A stretch of 64,000 bases of DNA from contig NZ_JAGINT010000001.1 of assembly GCF_017876295.1 (NCBI RefSeq), positions 2,046,001 through 2,110,000 on the forward strand, given 5' to 3'. A model generated the notes under the pieces. It was not told where the DNA came from. It saw nothing but the letters and a program-made list of their open reading frames with translations, and ran no database searches. Source of the DNA: Kribbella aluminosa (GTDB taxonomy: Bacteria > Actinomycetota > Actinomycetes > Propionibacteriales > Kribbellaceae). The translations under genes were made by a program, and so were the position numbers. This document shows positions 8,739 to 18,327 of the stretch, in pieces. Position 1 is the stretch's first letter, and the number at the start of each line of letters is the position of its first letter.

Positions 8739-10013
8739 ATGGCTCGTTCGATACGCCGCACACCAGGGATTGCCCTGCTGACCTCTGTTGCGTTCCTGGT
8801 AGGCGCGGCGGGCTGCGGTGGTGGCTTCAGCGACACCAAGGGTGCTGCTGGTGACAGCACCGGCGAAGTACGCATGCTGGTCAACATCACGCCCAACCTC
8901 ACCAAGAGCTACTGGGAGGGCCTGGTCAAGCCGTTCGAGGACGCAAACCCGGGTGTCGACGTCAAAATCGAGGCCCCGACCGGCTCGGGTGTGAAGGACA
9001 CGCTGCCGCAGCTGCTCGCGGCAGGCAACGCCCCGGACGTCGTCGAGACGCTGATGGCCGACAGGGTCCTGGCGCCGCAGATGCTGGACCTGACAGACCA
9101 GGCGTGGACCAAGGACACCCCGCTGGTGGACCAGGCGAAACTGGACGGCAAGGTGTACACGGTCGGTGTCGGACAGCAGGCCCAGTCGCTGGTGTTCTAC
9201 AACAAGGACGCGTTCGCCAAGGCCGGTATCAGCGCCCCGCCGAAGGACCTGGACGAGCTGACCGCCGACATGGGCAAGCTCAAGGCGGCCGGGTACCTGC
9301 CGCTGCAGACGGCCGGCGACTACGTGACCGGTCTGCAGCTGATGCAGCTGAGCGACCCGTCGATCGCCACGAAGTACCCGGACTGGTTCCAGCAGGTCAA
9401 CTCCAAGCAGCTGAAGCTCGGCGACACCCTGCTGCCGCTGCTGGACCGCTACGAGTCCTGGATCAGGAACGGGTACGTCGACAAGAACGCGCTCGGCCTG
9501 AAGGACGTCGGGGCGCAGACGAACTTCCTGTCCGGCAAGGCCGGGATGTACATCATGGGCAGCTGGTTCGTCCGCAGCGCCGACGACGCGAAGCCGACGT
9601 TCGACCTCGGGGTGTTCGCGGCGCCGACCGAGAAGGGGCAGCCGTCGCCCGGCCCACAGGGTGTCACGATGGCCGCGCCGTACATGGTGCTGAAGTCGAC
9701 CAAGCAGCGTGACCTGGCGGTGAAGCTGGTGCAATTCCTGGCCACCGACAAGGCCGCGGTGCAGAGCCAGCTGTCGCAGGACGGCAACTTCCGTAAGGGC
9801 TACACCGAGAAGCTGTCGCCGCTCGGCAAGCAGGTGCAGGACATCCTCGACCAGGCGCCGAAGGGCGTCGCCCAGGGCGAGGGGTACGGCGCCAGCACGC
9901 TGCCGTCGGGCTTCAACGGCGAGTGGAACAAGGCCGTCCAGAGCCTCTACACGGGGAAGAGCGCCAAGGACGTCGCGGCCCGCATGGACAGCTGGTTGGG
10001 CTCGAAATCGTGA
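8739..10013 (+). CDS. sugar ABC transporter substrate-binding lipoprotein (CUT1)
   Basis: A 424-residue extracellular solute-binding protein of the family-1 (MalE-like) type. The signal peptide ends in a lipobox, VGAAGC, so Cys at about residue 27 is the lipid-anchored N-terminus. The body has the usual pattern: TPNLTKSYWEGLVKPFEDANPGVDV, then LPQLLAAGNAPDVV, then a late GVTMAAPYMVLKSTKQ. It captures a sugar or oligosaccharide outside the membrane and hands it to the two permeases encoded next. GAGAGGA lies 8 bases before the ATG at 8739. Its stop overlaps the GTG of the first permease. No ATPase gene is in the cluster, as is usual for actinobacteria that share an MsiK-type ATPase. The substrate cannot be read from sequence; a fucose-containing oligosaccharide fits the neighbours. 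Confidence 0.9.
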   Translation: MARSIRRTPGIALLTSVAFLVGAAGCGGGFSDTKGAAGDSTGEVRMLVNITPNLTKSYWEGLVKPFEDANPGVDVKIEAPTGSGVKDTLPQLLAAGNAPDVVETLMADRVLAPQMLDLTDQAWTKDTPLVDQAKLDGKVYTVGVGQQAQSLVFYNKDAFAKAGISAPPKDLDELTADMGKLKAAGYLPLQTAGDYVTGLQLMQLSDPSIATKYPDWFQQVNSKQLKLGDTLLPLLDRYESWIRNGYVDKNALGLKDVGAQTNFLSGKAGMYIMGSWFVRSADDAKPTFDLGVFAAPTEKGQPSPGPQGVTMAAPYMVLKSTKQRDLAVKLVQFLATDKAAVQSQLSQDGNFRKGYTEKLSPLGKQVQDILDQAPKGVAQGEGYGASTLPSGFNGEWNKAVQSLYTGKSAKDVAARMDSWLGSKS

Positions 10014-10879
10014 GAGCCCGTCTGACCACGCTCAGTATGGTCGGGCCGGCCCTGGTGCTGTTCGTCGTCATGCTGGTGGTTCCGGTCGGTCTGTCGATCT
10101 ATCTCAGCCTGACCGACTGGGACGGCTACAGCGCCAACCCGGCGTTCATCGGCCTCAAGAACTACGTCAACCTGACGCACAGCGCAGAAGCGATCAGGGC
10201 CGGCTGGGTGACGCTGCTGATCGCTGCAGTCGGCACGGTCCTGCTCAGCGTGCTGGGGCTCGGTTTCGCGTTGCTGGTGAACGGTGCGTCCCGCCTGAAC
10301 GCGTTCTTCCGGATCGTGCTGTTCTACCCGCACGTGCTGAGCGCACTGGTCGTCGGCTTCCTGTGGAGTGCTGTGCTCGGTACGTCGGGCGTCGTCAACG
10401 GCTGGCTGACGTCGAAGGGTTCCGCAGTACTGCCGTTCCTCTCGGATCCGAAGTGGGCCCTCGCGTCGTTGATCGCCGTACTGGTGTGGGCCGGGTTCGG
10501 TGTGAACGTCGTGCTCTACCTGGCCGGTCTGCAGACGGTGCCGAAGGACCTGCTCGAGGCGGCGCGGATCGACGGCGCGACCAAGCGGCAGACGTTCTTC
10601 AACGTCACACTGCCCGCGCTGGCACCTGTCGTCACGGTGAACCTGGTGCTGTCGCTGGTGACGCTGCTGAAGACGTACGACCTGGTGGTGTCGCTGACGG
10701 GTGGTGGTCCCGCCGGGTCCACTCAGACGGCGGCGTACCTGATCTTGTGGGACTCGTTCCACAACAACGCGCTCGGCTTCGGTTCGGCGCAGAGCGTCGT
10801 ACTGATGGTGATCACCGCAGGGCTCGCGTTGACGGTGGCGCGGTTGCGGGCGCGCGCCGACCAGGGGGCGAGCGCATGA
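10010..10879 (+). CDS. sugar ABC transporter permease, MalF type
   Basis: A 289-residue integral membrane protein with about six transmembrane helices (first: LVLFVVMLVVPVGLSIYLSL). The EAA loop that docks the ATPase is EAARIDGATKRQTFFNVTLP near residue 185. It forms the channel together with the next gene's product. The GTG start at 10010 overlaps the binding-protein stop (GTGA), and its own stop overlaps the next ATG, so all three are translationally coupled. Confidence 0.9.
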   Translation: MRARLTTLSMVGPALVLFVVMLVVPVGLSIYLSLTDWDGYSANPAFIGLKNYVNLTHSAEAIRAGWVTLLIAAVGTVLLSVLGLGFALLVNGASRLNAFFRIVLFYPHVLSALVVGFLWSAVLGTSGVVNGWLTSKGSAVLPFLSDPKWALASLIAVLVWAGFGVNVVLYLAGLQTVPKDLLEAARIDGATKRQTFFNVTLPALAPVVTVNLVLSLVTLLKTYDLVVSLTGGGPAGSTQTAAYLILWDSFHNNALGFGSAQSVVLMVITAGLALTVARLRARADQGASA

Positions 10880-11754
10880 GTGCATTGAGGATGCCCCGGG
10901 TGGCGACCCTGCAACTGAAACCGTGGAAAACAAAGCGCTGGGGACGGATCGCGTTTCTGGTGCTGACCAGCGTGCTGATGCTGGTGCCGATGTACCTGCT
11001 GGTGGTGAGCGCGTTCAAGTCGCAGCAGGACATCCTGGCGCACCCGTTCTCGCTGTCGCCCGACCAGCTGACCACGCAGTACCTGAAGAAGGCCGCGACG
11101 AACCCTGACTTCAACATCGTCAAGGGGTACGCCGTCACGGTCCTGTTCGTGGTGTCGGTCAACGTGCTGTCCGTGGCACTGGCCGGCCCGGTGTCGTACG
11201 TGATCGCCCGCCGCAGCGAACGCCGGTACCGGATGCTACTGCTGCTGTTCGTGGCCGGGACGTTCATCCCCAGCCAGGTGCTGGTGATCCCGGTCGTCTA
11301 CACGCTGAAGTTCCTCGGGCTGATGGGCACGATCCCGGGGTTCGTGCTGTTCGAGACCACGCTGACGCTGCCGTTCTCGATCTTCCTGTACGCCGGTTAC
11401 ATCCTGACGATCCCGGCCAGCCTGGACGAGGCGGCCGCGGTGGACGGGGCCGGCAAGCACCGGGTGTTCTGGTCGATCGTGTTCCCGCTGATGAAGCCGG
11501 CCGTGGTGACGATGGTCATCCTGAACACGTTCTCGGTCTGGAACGACTTCGTGAACCCGCAGATCATCCTCGGCCCGGGCAGCGGTCTGTACACCGTGAC
11601 GACCGGCGTGTACGCCGCGGTGAGCCAGTACTCCACCGACTACACGGTGGTGTTCCCGACGCTGCTGCTCGCAGTGGCTCCGTTGCTGGTGGTCTTCGTG
11701 CTGCTGCAGCGGCACGTGATCAGCGGCCTGACCGCGGGAGCGACCAAAGGATGA
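10876..11754 (+). CDS. sugar ABC transporter permease, MalG type
   Basis: A 292-residue permease and partner of the preceding MalF-type protein. Features: first helix IAFLVLTSVLMLVPMYLLVV, SAFKSQQDIL after it as in MalG proteins, and an EAA loop DEAAAVDGAGKHRVFWSIVFP near residue 185. The start at 10876 is set by ATGA overlap with the upstream stop; the stop overlaps the ATG at 11751. The overlap with the next, non-transport gene suggests that gene acts on the imported sugar. Confidence 0.9.
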   Translation: MSALRMPRVATLQLKPWKTKRWGRIAFLVLTSVLMLVPMYLLVVSAFKSQQDILAHPFSLSPDQLTTQYLKKAATNPDFNIVKGYAVTVLFVVSVNVLSVALAGPVSYVIARRSERRYRMLLLLFVAGTFIPSQVLVIPVVYTLKFLGLMGTIPGFVLFETTLTLPFSIFLYAGYILTIPASLDEAAAVDGAGKHRVFWSIVFPLMKPAVVTMVILNTFSVWNDFVNPQIILGPGSGLYTVTTGVYAAVSQYSTDYTVVFPTLLLAVAPLLVVFVLLQRHVISGLTAGATKG

Positions 11755-13664
11755 GCCAACAGATCATCGCCGAGACGCCCATCGGCATACCTCCGGCCTG
11801 GGCGATCATGCAGCGCCGCCTGTTCGACGTGATGGACGAGGGCTGGTGGCTGTTCCGGGAGCGCTACTGCCTGCCGGACGGCGGACTGCGGTACGCCGGC
11901 CCGATGCAGAGCCGGGACGGCGCCGACGACTTCTACGAGGCCTTCGTGAACTGGCCGGTGCTGTACCAGCTGGGCGGCGCGGACGACCTGATCGACGTGT
12001 CGAAGTGGCACTGGGAAGGTGTCACGCGGCAGCTCACCGACCTGGGGTTCCTGGTCGACGAGTTCGAGCGCGGGTACGACTGGTTCCACATCGGCGAGTC
12101 GATGATCTTCTTCTACTCGCTGTGCGCGGCCGACCCGGCCGACGAGGTGTTCCGCGAGCGCGCGTACCGGTTCGCCGAGCTGTACCTGCCCGGTTCGCCG
12201 GCCGGTAACTACGACGCCAAGACCAGGACGATCCGGGCGCCGCACAACGGTGCCGGCGGGCCGCGCTGGGGGATCAACGACGAGTGGCGGACGTTCGGTG
12301 CCGATCAGGAGCGGATGCGGAGCTTCGGGCTGCCGCTGTCCGGTGTACCTGGGATCCGCGGCTGGGGCGACCTGAAAGCGAACGCGGACCTGATGGGCGC
12401 GGAGATGATCCGCCGACTCGGTGCTGGTGACACCGCAGTCAACCTGGCCGCGACCACGCTGACCGCGAACGCCTGGCTGTACGACCACAGTGACCGCTTC
12501 TCCGCGTGGACCCTGGAGTACCTGGACGCGTGGGAGGAGCGGGCCAAGGCGAACGGCGGCCTGCTGCCCGACAACGTCGGCCCGAACGGCATCGTCGGCG
12601 AGCTGCACGACGGACGCTGGTACGGCGGCAACTACGGCTGGAACTGGCCGCACGGTGTCTACAGCGTCGGCTCTGCCGCGTGCGTCGCCGCACTCAACGG
12701 CGTCGTACTCACAGGTGATCAGAAGCGGCTGGACTTCGCCCGGCAGCTACTTGACCACTTGTACGAGCGGGGCGTCAGCGGTGCCGTCGACGACACCGAG
12801 CTGAGCATCCGTGACCGCTGGGAGGCAGAGCTCGGTGAGGACTGCGCCAACCCGACCCTGCTGATCCCGAACCGCCACAACGACAACGGCTGGTTCGACT
12901 ACCAGCCCCCGCAGCTGGGGCTGCCTGTCTGGCTGTGGCAGGCCGCCTTTGAAAGCCCAGACCGCGACCGGCTCACCAATCTGCGGAAGCGCAGCGGGTA
13001 CGACTGGCGAACGGTCCGCGACTTCCGTAACAAGGAAGACGCCGGCCATGAGGCACCGTGGCTCGCGTACCTGGCAGGGGATAACCCTGGCTACCCGGAG
13101 GCGATGCTGGGCGTGGCCCTGTCGCAGGTGCAGCGCCGGATGGACCTGATGGCCGTGGACACCGTTGACCCGGCCGACCTGAACATCCACCACTGGCAAC
13201 GACACAACCCGGTAGCCACCGAGGCCCTGCTCCAATTGACCACCGGTACGCCGCAACTGCTCTACAACGGCGGCCTGCTACCGCTGCGGGTCCTGTACCT
13301 CGACCCGGACCGCGGTCGCCCCGGTCTGCCACCTGACGTGGCCGCACTGGTCGACACGGTCGAACCCGACAGGACAGGTCTGCAGTTGGTGAACCTGTCG
13401 GCGACGCGGACACGGCGGGTCGTCGTACAGGCCGGAAGCTTCGGCACCGACCGGATCGACGAGGCGACGGTGTCCACGGCGTCGGGGGAGTATCCCGGAC
13501 CGGCACCGGCGTACACCTCACAACCACCGGCACCGGGGACCCGCACGGTCGTTGTCGGCGGCAACAGACTCGAAGTGACGATGCCGCCCGGCCGGACCAT
13601 CCGGCTCGACTTACGGCTGACCAGGAACACCTATCGAGCCAGTCATCTGGCCCTTGCCCACTGA
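11751..13664 (+). CDS. predicted alpha/alpha-barrel glycan-processing enzyme, unknown specificity
   Basis: A 637-residue protein without signal peptide, so cytoplasmic. I do not recognise a named family. Segments such as YDWFHIGESMIFFYSL, NYGWNWPHGVYSVGSA and HVxxxHWQRHNP, spaced along alternating helices, look like an alpha/alpha6-barrel hydrolase or lyase acting on uronic or deoxy-sugar oligomers; the last 120 residues resemble a beta module. The start is the ATG overlapping the permease stop by four bases. Its position between importer and aldolase suggests intracellular cleavage of the imported oligosaccharide. The function is inference only. Confidence 0.65.
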   Translation: MSQQIIAETPIGIPPAWAIMQRRLFDVMDEGWWLFRERYCLPDGGLRYAGPMQSRDGADDFYEAFVNWPVLYQLGGADDLIDVSKWHWEGVTRQLTDLGFLVDEFERGYDWFHIGESMIFFYSLCAADPADEVFRERAYRFAELYLPGSPAGNYDAKTRTIRAPHNGAGGPRWGINDEWRTFGADQERMRSFGLPLSGVPGIRGWGDLKANADLMGAEMIRRLGAGDTAVNLAATTLTANAWLYDHSDRFSAWTLEYLDAWEERAKANGGLLPDNVGPNGIVGELHDGRWYGGNYGWNWPHGVYSVGSAACVAALNGVVLTGDQKRLDFARQLLDHLYERGVSGAVDDTELSIRDRWEAELGEDCANPTLLIPNRHNDNGWFDYQPPQLGLPVWLWQAAFESPDRDRLTNLRKRSGYDWRTVRDFRNKEDAGHEAPWLAYLAGDNPGYPEAMLGVALSQVQRRMDLMAVDTVDPADLNIHHWQRHNPVATEALLQLTTGTPQLLYNGGLLPLRVLYLDPDRGRPGLPPDVAALVDTVEPDRTGLQLVNLSATRTRRVVVQAGSFGTDRIDEATVSTASGEYPGPAPAYTSQPPAPGTRTVVVGGNRLEVTMPPGRTIRLDLRLTRNTYRASHLALAH

Positions 13665-13680
13665 ACTACCGAGGAGACAT

Positions 13681-14469
13681 ATGAGCAGCACGGAACAAGC
13701 TCCGGTGACGCCGGTCTGGGACCTGCCGGTGCGCGGCGAGAACCCGCCGCCGTCGGACCCGGACCTGGTGTCGCGGCTGTCCGGGATCGGGTCGGCCACC
13801 GCCTGCGCCCGGTTGCACAACCAGGGCATCCGCCGGACCTTCGTCGACGGTCCGACCAGCATGTTCCCCGGCAAGAAGGTGGTCGGCCGCGCGCTGACCC
13901 TGCAGTTCATGCCGCAACGTGAAGACATCGCCGACGGCCAGACCCAGGAGTACATCGAGCGCAGTACGGCGCTGTGGGCCGTGCTCGACGAGGTCCGGCC
14001 CGGCGACGTCCTGGTGGTCCAGGCCTACGGCAGCCACACCACCGGCTGCTTCGGGGACATGCTGGTCCGCTACTTCAAGCTCCGCGGCGGCGCCGGCATC
14101 GTCGTCGACGGCCGGATCCGCGACGTCCCCCGGGTGGCGCAGCTCGACGTACCGATCTGGTCGACCGGAGCCACCCCGCACTACGCCTCCCAGTCCGAGC
14201 TGTTCCCGTGGGCGTACAACGTCCCGGTGGCAGTCGGCGGCGTCCTGACACTGCCCGGGGACCTGGTGCTCGCCGACGACGACGGTGCGGTCGTCGTCCC
14301 CCGGCAGCGGGCCGAGTCCGTGATCGCGGCGGCCGCCGAGCACGACGAGTGGGAGAAGTTCAGCCGGCGCCGCATCGACGAGGGCGCCGCACTGCGTGAC
14401 TACTACCCCCTGACCGAGAAGACCCGTCTCGAGTACGAGCGCTGGCGATCCGAGAACGGGAACCACTGA
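13681..14469 (+). CDS. RraA-family aldolase (HMG/CHA-type)
   Basis: A 262-residue RraA-like protein. This fold includes 4-hydroxy-4-methyl-2-oxoglutarate aldolases and other divalent-metal oxo-acid aldolases; the RNase E inhibitor is another branch. Key signatures: GSHTTGCFGDML (GxxxGxxxxD metal/substrate loop near residue 118) and GIVVDGRIRDVPRV (the R-D pair near 145). The C-terminal 40 residues, DEWEKFSRRRIDEGAALRDY, are typical of the catabolic aldolase branch. GAGGAG 5 bases ahead of the ATG at 13681 fixes the start. In this cluster it would cleave a 2-keto-3-deoxy acid from the imported sugar. Enzyme class likely; substrate not known. Confidence 0.8.
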   Translation: MSSTEQAPVTPVWDLPVRGENPPPSDPDLVSRLSGIGSATACARLHNQGIRRTFVDGPTSMFPGKKVVGRALTLQFMPQREDIADGQTQEYIERSTALWAVLDEVRPGDVLVVQAYGSHTTGCFGDMLVRYFKLRGGAGIVVDGRIRDVPRVAQLDVPIWSTGATPHYASQSELFPWAYNVPVAVGGVLTLPGDLVLADDDGAVVVPRQRAESVIAAAAEHDEWEKFSRRRIDEGAALRDYYPLTEKTRLEYERWRSENGNH

Positions 14470-14492
14470 CCCTCTGAGAGGACCCCGCCCAC

Positions 14493-16352
14493 ATGTCCAA
14501 GAGAACCAGGCGTACGGCGTTCAGCGTCGTCGCCGGGATGGTCGTTACTGCCCTGGTGACGGTAGCGGCCGTCCAGCTGAACACCCAGCCCGCAGGTGCC
14601 GCCGACTGCAAGACCTTCTGGGTCGCCCCGAACGGTGACGACGCCGCCAAAGGCACCGAGAGGGAACCGTGGAAGACGGTCACCCGGGCCCGCGACGAGA
14701 TCCGGAACAAGCGCCTCAACGACCATCAGAACTGCGACATCACCGTCAACCTGAAGGCCGGCGACTACCCGGTCACCTCGAGCATCGACTTCGGCCAGCA
14801 GGACTCCGGGAGGAACGGCCACCGGGTCGTCTACCGCAGCGTCGACGGCCCCGGCAAGGCGAACCTCCAGGGCGCCGAGGAGCTCACCGGGTGGACGCCG
14901 TACAAGGACGGCATCTACAAGACGAGCTTCGACAAGTCCAAGCCTTTCTACACGCTGTTCGAGGACGGCAAGCGTGCCACGAACGCCCGGTACCCGAACC
15001 GCGCCACCGACGACACGTGGGCGCCGTACCTGACGTCGATCCTCTACCAAGAGGACAAGATGGACGTCCACAACTGGCTGTGGGGCAAGCCGGGCGACTG
15101 GGACCCGAACTGGGACATGAGCCAGGCGTCGGTGACGATCTGGTCCGGCGGTTCCTGGTCGTGGTTCACCGACACGATCCCGCTGCTCGACACCAACTTC
15201 AAGAAGACCCAGACCACGCTGAAGTACTTCACCCGGTTCGCGATGGTGAACAGCCGCGGTGGGTCCCGGTACTACTTCCAGAACTCGCTGAGCTTCCTGG
15301 ACCAGCCCGGTGAGTACTACGTCGACTTCAAGGGCGGCGAGGTCTACTACAAGCCGCGCGCCGGCACGATGGACGGCGTCAAGGTTATGCGGCCGACCGT
15401 GAAGACCGTGCTGAACCTGGCCGGCAAGTCGCCGCAGGACCGGCTGCACGACGTCACCTTCGACGGCCTCGGCGTGCAGTACTCCGACTTCGTCAGCTGG
15501 TACCGGGTCGGCTGGAACGCCCCGGGCGACTCGGGTGTCGAGCACAAGTACCCGGAGTACGACCGGCAGATCGAGCTGCCCCGCAACCAGTTCGGCGCGA
15601 TCACGCTGACCAACACCAGCAACATCGACCTGAGCCGGATGCACATCTCGAACACCGGCTACACCGGCGTCTTCATGCTGTACGCCAACGACCACACGAG
15701 GATCACCGACAGCCTGCTGGAGAACATCGGCAACGACGGCATCAAGGTGGAGGGCGGCTGGCCGGGTGAAGGCGACCTGACCAACCACCACACGTTCTCG
15801 AACCTGTTCATCGACCACATCGGCGAGCTGGTGCCGGGCGACGCGGCCGGCATCGAGCTGATGGACACCGGCAACAACACGGTGACGAACGTCGAGGTCA
15901 AGCACAGTGCCCGCTACGGCATCAGCCTGGAGTCGCGGCCGGAGGTGCAGGACCCGGACCAGTACGAGTCGGGCAACACGTTCAAGTACATCAAGCTCGA
16001 GGAGATGGGCCTGGACAGCGGTGACATGGGTGCCTTCTACACGTACGGCGTCGACAACCAGGAGCCGCACCCGATCCAGAACACCGTCGACCAGATGGTG
16101 ATCGGGGACGTGATCCCGGACCCGTCGATGCCTGATGCGGGTGGTACGCGTGGTGTGCACATGGACGCCGGCGGGTGCGGGTTCGCGATCAGCAACGTGC
16201 AGGTCGGCAAGGTGACGGACCAGAAGTACCAGTCGTACAAGTGCAACACGGTCAGCAATGTCGACTGGGAGGCAGGATTCGACACGTCGAAGATGGAGTA
16301 CGACAAGATCGGCGTGCTGCCGACCTTCCCGTACGACGTGGCCGGCCGGTGA
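14493..16352 (+). CDS. secreted right-handed beta-helix protein (pectate-lyase-like), paralogue 1
   Basis: A 619-residue secreted protein: signal peptide of about 35 residues ending AGA-AD, then a WVAPNGDDAAKGTEREPWKT entry motif found in DUF1565/beta-helix proteins, then a parallel beta-helix (NTSNIDLSRMHISNTGYTG, NIGNDGIKVEGGW, GDAAGIELMDTGNN). Such folds are polysaccharide lyases, hydrolases or epimerases; no lyase catalytic triad can be named with confidence. An AGAGGA box lies about 10 bases before the ATG. The downstream gene is a paralogue, sharing GWTPYKDGI, GSWSWFTDTIP and GDSGVxHKYP blocks over nearly the full length, so the pair arose by tandem duplication. Likely role: extracellular attack on the polysaccharide feeding the two importers. 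Confidence 0.85.
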   Translation: MSKRTRRTAFSVVAGMVVTALVTVAAVQLNTQPAGAADCKTFWVAPNGDDAAKGTEREPWKTVTRARDEIRNKRLNDHQNCDITVNLKAGDYPVTSSIDFGQQDSGRNGHRVVYRSVDGPGKANLQGAEELTGWTPYKDGIYKTSFDKSKPFYTLFEDGKRATNARYPNRATDDTWAPYLTSILYQEDKMDVHNWLWGKPGDWDPNWDMSQASVTIWSGGSWSWFTDTIPLLDTNFKKTQTTLKYFTRFAMVNSRGGSRYYFQNSLSFLDQPGEYYVDFKGGEVYYKPRAGTMDGVKVMRPTVKTVLNLAGKSPQDRLHDVTFDGLGVQYSDFVSWYRVGWNAPGDSGVEHKYPEYDRQIELPRNQFGAITLTNTSNIDLSRMHISNTGYTGVFMLYANDHTRITDSLLENIGNDGIKVEGGWPGEGDLTNHHTFSNLFIDHIGELVPGDAAGIELMDTGNNTVTNVEVKHSARYGISLESRPEVQDPDQYESGNTFKYIKLEEMGLDSGDMGAFYTYGVDNQEPHPIQNTVDQMVIGDVIPDPSMPDAGGTRGVHMDAGGCGFAISNVQVGKVTDQKYQSYKCNTVSNVDWEAGFDTSKMEYDKIGVLPTFPYDVAGR

Positions 16353-18196
16353 GCGGGATGCGTTTCGCGGCAGGAGTGCTGGCCGGTCTGGCGTTGCCGG
16401 CTCTTGTCCTCGGAGGCGGGGTGGCGGCGCGAGCCGCCGCCCCGGCGGGGCATACCGATTGCAGCTCCTTCTGGGTCTCGCCCGACGGGAGCGACGCTGG
16501 GCCGGGGTCTGAGCGGAAGCCTTGGAAGTCGGTTGAGCACGCGCGGGACACGTTGCGGCTGCGCGGACATGCCGGGTGTACGCCGGTCGTGAATCTGAAG
16601 GCCGGCACGTATCAGGTGGACAAGACGATCACGTTCGACGACCGCGACTCCAACGTCACCTACCGCAGCGTGGACGGGCCGGGCAAGGCCGTCTTCGAGG
16701 CGGGGCAGGAGGTGACGGGCTGGACGCCGTACAAGGACGGCATCTTCAAGGCGCCGGTCGACGTCGGCCAGCCGTTCTACAGCTTGTACGCCGAGGGCAA
16801 GCGTGCGACGACGGCCCGCTTCCCGAACAAGGCGTCTGACGACAAGTGGGCGCCGTACCTGAAGTCGGTCCTGTTCGACCCGACCAAGGAGGCGGTGCAC
16901 GACCAGCTCGGGTTCAGCACCGGCGACATCGACCCGTCGTGGGACCTGCGGCTCGGGACCGACTGGCCGGCGCAGGTGACGGTCTGGTCGGGCGGCTCGT
17001 GGTCGTGGTTCACCGACACGATCCCGATGCTCGACATCAACTTCGCCAAGAAGCGGACCACGCTCGTCTACCCGGCGCGGTACGGCTTCATCAACTCGGG
17101 CGGCGGCTCCCGGTACTACGTCCAGAACTCGCTGAGCCTGCTCGACCAGGCGGGTGAGTACTACCTGGACTACCCGGCGAAGACCCTGTACTACAAGCCG
17201 TCCGGCGGCACCATGGACGGCGTCAAGGTGTTCCGGCCGACGCAGACCGAGGTGTTCTCGATCGCCGGCGCGTCCGCGAACCGGCGAGTGGAGAACCTGA
17301 CGCTCGACGGCCTGACCATTCAGCACACCGACTTCATGCAGTGGTACCGGTACGGCTGGAACGGGACCGGGGACTCGGGCGTGAAGCACAAGTACCCGAA
17401 GTACGACACCCAGATCGAGATGCCGCGGAACCAGTGGGGAGCGATCACGCTCACCAACACCCGGGGCGTGACGCTGACCAGGTTGCACCTGCAGCAGACC
17501 GGCTTCACCGGGATCGAGCTGCTGTTCGCGAACGAGAAGGCCACGGTGTCGGACAGCCTGCTCGAACACATCGGCAACGACGGCATCAAGGTCGAGGGTG
17601 GCTACCCCGGCGAGGGAGACCTGGCGCACGGCAACACGTTCACCAACAACTACATCCACCACATCGGTGAGCTGGTCCCGGGCGACTCGGCCGGCATCGA
17701 GATCATGGACAGCGGTCACAACCTCGTGAGTCATACGGTGGTCGAGCACGGTGCGCGGTACGGCATCAGCATCGAGTCGCGGCCGGAGATCCCGAACGCG
17801 GACAACTACACCGGCGGGAACACGGTGAAGTACGTGCGGTTGTCGCATCTCGCGCAGGACAGCGGCGATACGGGCCCGTTCTACGCGTACGGCGTCCGCA
17901 ACGAGCCGCCGTACACGCCGGATGCGTCGGTCTCCCAGATGATCATCGACGACGCGAATGCGGACCCGTCGATGCCGGACGCGAAGCCGTACGGCGTGCA
18001 CATGGACTTCGGCGGCTGCGGGTTCGCGTTCTCGGACATCAAGGTGACGAACACCGAGAGCGACCCGTACCACGGCCCGTCGGCCGGTCCGTGCGACACG
18101 TTCGCGAACGTGAGCTGGGAGGCCGGGTTCGACGACTCCAAGCTGCAGTACGACCAGATCGGCGTACTGCCGTCCTTCCCGTACGAGAAGCCCTGA
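16349..18196 (+). CDS. secreted right-handed beta-helix protein, paralogue 2
   Basis: A 615-residue paralogue of the preceding gene. Signal peptide FAAGVLAGLALPALVLGGGVAARA, then FWVSPDGSDAGPGSERKPWKS and a beta-helix with NIxHHIGELVPGDSAGIEIMD. Identity to paralogue 1 is visible along the whole mature chain, strongest in GNDGIKVEGG and FTDTIP. The GTG at 16349 overlaps the upstream stop (GTGA), which favours it; the ATG at 16358 is an alternative that gives a slightly tighter signal peptide. The second importer operon begins 131 bases downstream. Function as for its paralogue; the two may act on different linkages. Confidence 0.83.
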   Translation: MSGMRFAAGVLAGLALPALVLGGGVAARAAAPAGHTDCSSFWVSPDGSDAGPGSERKPWKSVEHARDTLRLRGHAGCTPVVNLKAGTYQVDKTITFDDRDSNVTYRSVDGPGKAVFEAGQEVTGWTPYKDGIFKAPVDVGQPFYSLYAEGKRATTARFPNKASDDKWAPYLKSVLFDPTKEAVHDQLGFSTGDIDPSWDLRLGTDWPAQVTVWSGGSWSWFTDTIPMLDINFAKKRTTLVYPARYGFINSGGGSRYYVQNSLSLLDQAGEYYLDYPAKTLYYKPSGGTMDGVKVFRPTQTEVFSIAGASANRRVENLTLDGLTIQHTDFMQWYRYGWNGTGDSGVKHKYPKYDTQIEMPRNQWGAITLTNTRGVTLTRLHLQQTGFTGIELLFANEKATVSDSLLEHIGNDGIKVEGGYPGEGDLAHGNTFTNNYIHHIGELVPGDSAGIEIMDSGHNLVSHTVVEHGARYGISIESRPEIPNADNYTGGNTVKYVRLSHLAQDSGDTGPFYAYGVRNEPPYTPDASVSQMIIDDANADPSMPDAKPYGVHMDFGGCGFAFSDIKVTNTESDPYHGPSAGPCDTFANVSWEAGFDDSKLQYDQIGVLPSFPYEKP

Positions 18197-18275
18197 GGGC
18201 CGCGCCTGACCTGTTTCCCGCAGACACACCGATCTGAGCTGCGCGACTCTCCAAGACGAGACACAGTCGAACACG

Positions 18276-18296
18276 GGAGAACGGAAAGCGTTCTCC
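18276..18296 (+). promoter_or_regulatory. LacI-type operator or short hairpin upstream of second ABC operon
   Basis: GGAGAACG (18276-18283) and CGTTCTCC (18289-18296) are perfect inverted arms around GAAAG. The inner GGAAAGCGTTCTCC differs in two positions from the GGAAAGCGCTTTCC form common for actinobacterial LacI regulators. It lies 31 bases ahead of the permease start. An operator fits better than a terminator because no T tract follows. Confidence 0.5.
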
Positions 18297-18327
18297 GATC
18301 GTGGGGGGACGACCCTGGGAGTGTCGC

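Noticed and set aside
11751..13664. Assignment to a named GH or PL family
   Set aside because: Aromatic and acidic residues suggest an alpha/alpha barrel, but no diagnostic catalytic motif could be matched by eye.
14403..16160. Val/Arg-rich 585-codon antisense frame over the beta-helix gene
   Set aside because: No start signal; the plus-strand gene has a signal peptide and a conserved paralogue.
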